In this document: one piece after another, positions 6,448-7,696 of the stretch
Position numbering within the stretch: position 1 is the first letter of the stretch
How the letters are laid out: every line of letters begins with the position of its first letter
Notes under the pieces: model-generated
The model's database searches: none
Told to the model about the DNA's origin: nothing
What the model saw: the letters and a program-made list of their open reading frames with translations, nothing else
Translations under genes and position numbers: made by a program
Source of the DNA: Zoogloeaceae bacterium
Lineage (GTDB): Bacteria; Pseudomonadota; Gammaproteobacteria; Burkholderiales; Rhodocyclaceae
Assembly: GCA_031273145.1 (NCBI GenBank)
Contig: JAISSL010000165.1
Span: 1-7,696 of the forward strand
DNA: 7,696 bases
Reading direction: 5' to 3'

Positions 6448-7623
6448 TTAGTGCAAGGTCTGGGAAATTGCGTCGTTCTGCTCAGGCATTTCCGCGTGAA
6501 CCAGATCGCCTTCTGCCGTCGGAAACATCGGCGCGCCGCAATCGTCGCAAAACTCCAGCGGCATCCTGTGTTCAAGCGCCACGATGTCCTGTACGCCACA
6601 ATCGCACAAAATGGCCTCGATTTGCGGCACGACTTCGGAATGCTCATCCTCCGCCCCCAGCAGGGTCCAGACGACGCCATGAAAAACCTGATGATCCTGG
6701 TCGCGCGGCGCAAACCCGATCCGATACTCTTCCAGCCGTTGATCGTAACAGGGCGCAATCACGGCGCGCAGTTCTTCCGGCATCAAACCCTGGCTTGCCT
6801 GCAAAAAGGCAATGGATGCCTTGACCGCGTAAGCGCGGGATTCCAGATCGGCACTGCGACAGGCGAAATGGTAGGCATTGGGCAACAATAACTGATAGGC
6901 GCACCCCGTCAGAAATGCCGCAAAATTGGCGCCGCCCTGTTTTTCCCAGGCGGAACGCGCGGTATCCCGGTTGCCATCCGACTCATTCCAGCGAAAAACC
7001 GGCGTGCCATGCGGCACCATCGCCACGCCAAGCAGATAGCGGACATCGGAAAGAAAAGGGAAGGTTTCCGGCAGTTGCGCGCCGTCCAGACGAAAATCGC
7101 TTCTCTTGATAGCCGCTTTCACCAGCGATTGCAGCAACTTCCAGGTATCGCAATAGCTGTGGGGCAACTGGTCGGGGCTGAACAGATAATCCGCAAGCGC
7201 GAGGCGCACATCCGCCGAAAACACATGCGCGCCCAGCTGCGTCTTGATGGGAACCAGGCTCGCGCTGCCGATGGAACCTGAAGGAATGACGTAACGCGAC
7301 CAGACGAGAATAGGCGCGGCAAAAAGCTGGATGTCGTACTGCTTGCCGTCCATTTCCAGGATGCAGGATTCCACTTCCGCTTCCACCACGTCGACCAGTT
7401 CGTCACAGGCGGCTGGCGAAGATTCGTACAGCCGATCCAGCGCCGCGTTCAGGTCTTCTTCCGCGCCGTCCTGAATCAGCGTCCGCGTATGCGAGACCAG
7501 GAGCGACTCCCAAAAAATATCTTCCAGACGGCCACCGGACTCGGAAAGGCCAATGGCCAACCGCTGCAACTCCGCCGCGTTTCTGGAAAGCCGTTCACGC
7601 GCGCTCAAGCGAGATCGTTTCAT
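6448..7623 (-). CDS. Conserved protein of unknown function, probably DUF2863 family
   Basis: Uncharacterised protein of 391 residues. From memory it resembles the DUF2863 family of betaproteobacteria; I could not search. No function is known to me. No signal peptide or membrane segment is visible, so a cytoplasmic location is likely. The N-terminus (SARERLSRNAAELQRLAIGLSESG) is basic and helical. Acidic patches follow at about 54-91. The C-terminus carries paired cysteines: Cys340-Asp-Cys342, then Cys359-x2-Cys362 in FCDDCGAPMFP. This spacing could bind one metal ion. The ATG at 7621-7623 has a modest AAGG upstream. It is the first gene of a possible unit with hpt, hisC and the nitroreductase, and has its own promoter-like region. 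Confidence 0.8.
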   Translation of the reverse strand: MKRSRLSARERLSRNAAELQRLAIGLSESGGRLEDIFWESLLVSHTRTLIQDGAEEDLNAALDRLYESSPAACDELVDVVEAEVESCILEMDGKQYDIQLFAAPILVWSRYVIPSGSIGSASLVPIKTQLGAHVFSADVRLALADYLFSPDQLPHSYCDTWKLLQSLVKAAIKRSDFRLDGAQLPETFPFLSDVRYLLGVAMVPHGTPVFRWNESDGNRDTARSAWEKQGGANFAAFLTGCAYQLLLPNAYHFACRSADLESRAYAVKASIAFLQASQGLMPEELRAVIAPCYDQRLEEYRIGFAPRDQDHQVFHGVVWTLLGAEDEHSEVVPQIEAILCDCGVQDIVALEHRMPLEFCDDCGAPMFPTAEGDLVHAEMPEQNDAISQTLH

Positions 7624-7637
7624 GTAGTACCTTGTCT

Positions 7638-7676
7638 ATTTTGCAAAATTTCGTATTGTAGCAAACTGCTTTGCAA
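7638..7676. promoter_or_regulatory. Palindromes and TTTGCAA repeats around the DUF2863-gene promoter
   Basis: A perfect 12-bp palindrome ATTTTGCAAAAT is at 7638-7649, near the predicted transcription start. An inverted repeat GCAAA-CTGC-TTTGC is at 7661-7674, just upstream of the -10. TTTGCAA occurs on the plus strand at 7640-7646 and again at 7670-7676, exactly 30 bp apart, about three helical turns. These could be operator sites for a dimeric regulator, or chance in AT-rich sequence. Confidence 0.4.
7655..7662 (-). promoter_or_regulatory. Possible extended -10 promoter of the DUF2863-type gene
   Basis: On the minus strand the sequence reads TGCTACAAT, an extended -10 form (TGn plus a TATAAT-like hexamer; TACAAT is at 7655-7660). 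No good -35 lies 16-18 bp upstream. The G-C-T-A-C stretch also fits the preference of sigma S for C at -13. A start site about 7 nt downstream would leave a leader of roughly 25 nt before the ATG at 7623. This is an inference from a short motif. Confidence 0.4.
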
Positions 7677-7696
7677 CCTTATACCTTTTCCCAAGC

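Overview
The window looks like chromosomal core sequence from a betaproteobacterium. The evidence is a surE-pcm-nlpD-rpoS cluster, an H-NS protein of the short SGRGRKP type, and a gene that I recall as the betaproteobacterial DUF2863 family. GC content looks moderate to high. I cannot name the genus. Every gene I can support lies on the minus strand, so transcription runs from high to low coordinates. The long plus-strand open frames are antisense shadows.

In transcription order, the right part (7696 to about 3953) starts with a short promoter-like region holding palindromes. It is followed by the DUF2863-type gene, a hypoxanthine/guanine phosphoribosyltransferase (hpt), a lone histidinol-phosphate aminotransferase (hisC), and a nitroreductase-family flavoprotein. 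Gaps between these genes are 56, 43 and 35 bp, so they could form one transcript. Two structures interrupt the run: a GC-rich hairpin at the hpt/hisC junction, with the hpt stop codon in its loop, and a G-rich 14-bp tandem repeat that contains the hisC stop codon.

The region 3684-3952 holds no gene. It contains a perfect 14-bp stem-loop just downstream of the nitroreductase and an AT-rich stretch that probably carries the promoter of the H-NS gene.

The left part (3683 to 1) is the stationary-phase/stress cluster: H-NS family gene, surE, pcm, nlpD and rpoS, with rpoS cut by the window edge. surE starts 18 bp after the H-NS gene. The last three junctions are all 4-bp ATGA overlaps, so surE, pcm, nlpD and rpoS look translationally coupled. 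SurE (nucleotidase) and Pcm (isoaspartyl repair) support survival. NlpD is an envelope lipoprotein that activates amidases. RpoS is the general stress sigma factor. An H-NS-type regulator at the head of this unit is the most interesting part of the layout.

I found no tRNA, rRNA, CRISPR array, insertion sequence or prophage gene, and no clear new defence or mobile system. The findings concern operon architecture, a divergent RpoS, non-coding structures and one protein family of unknown function.
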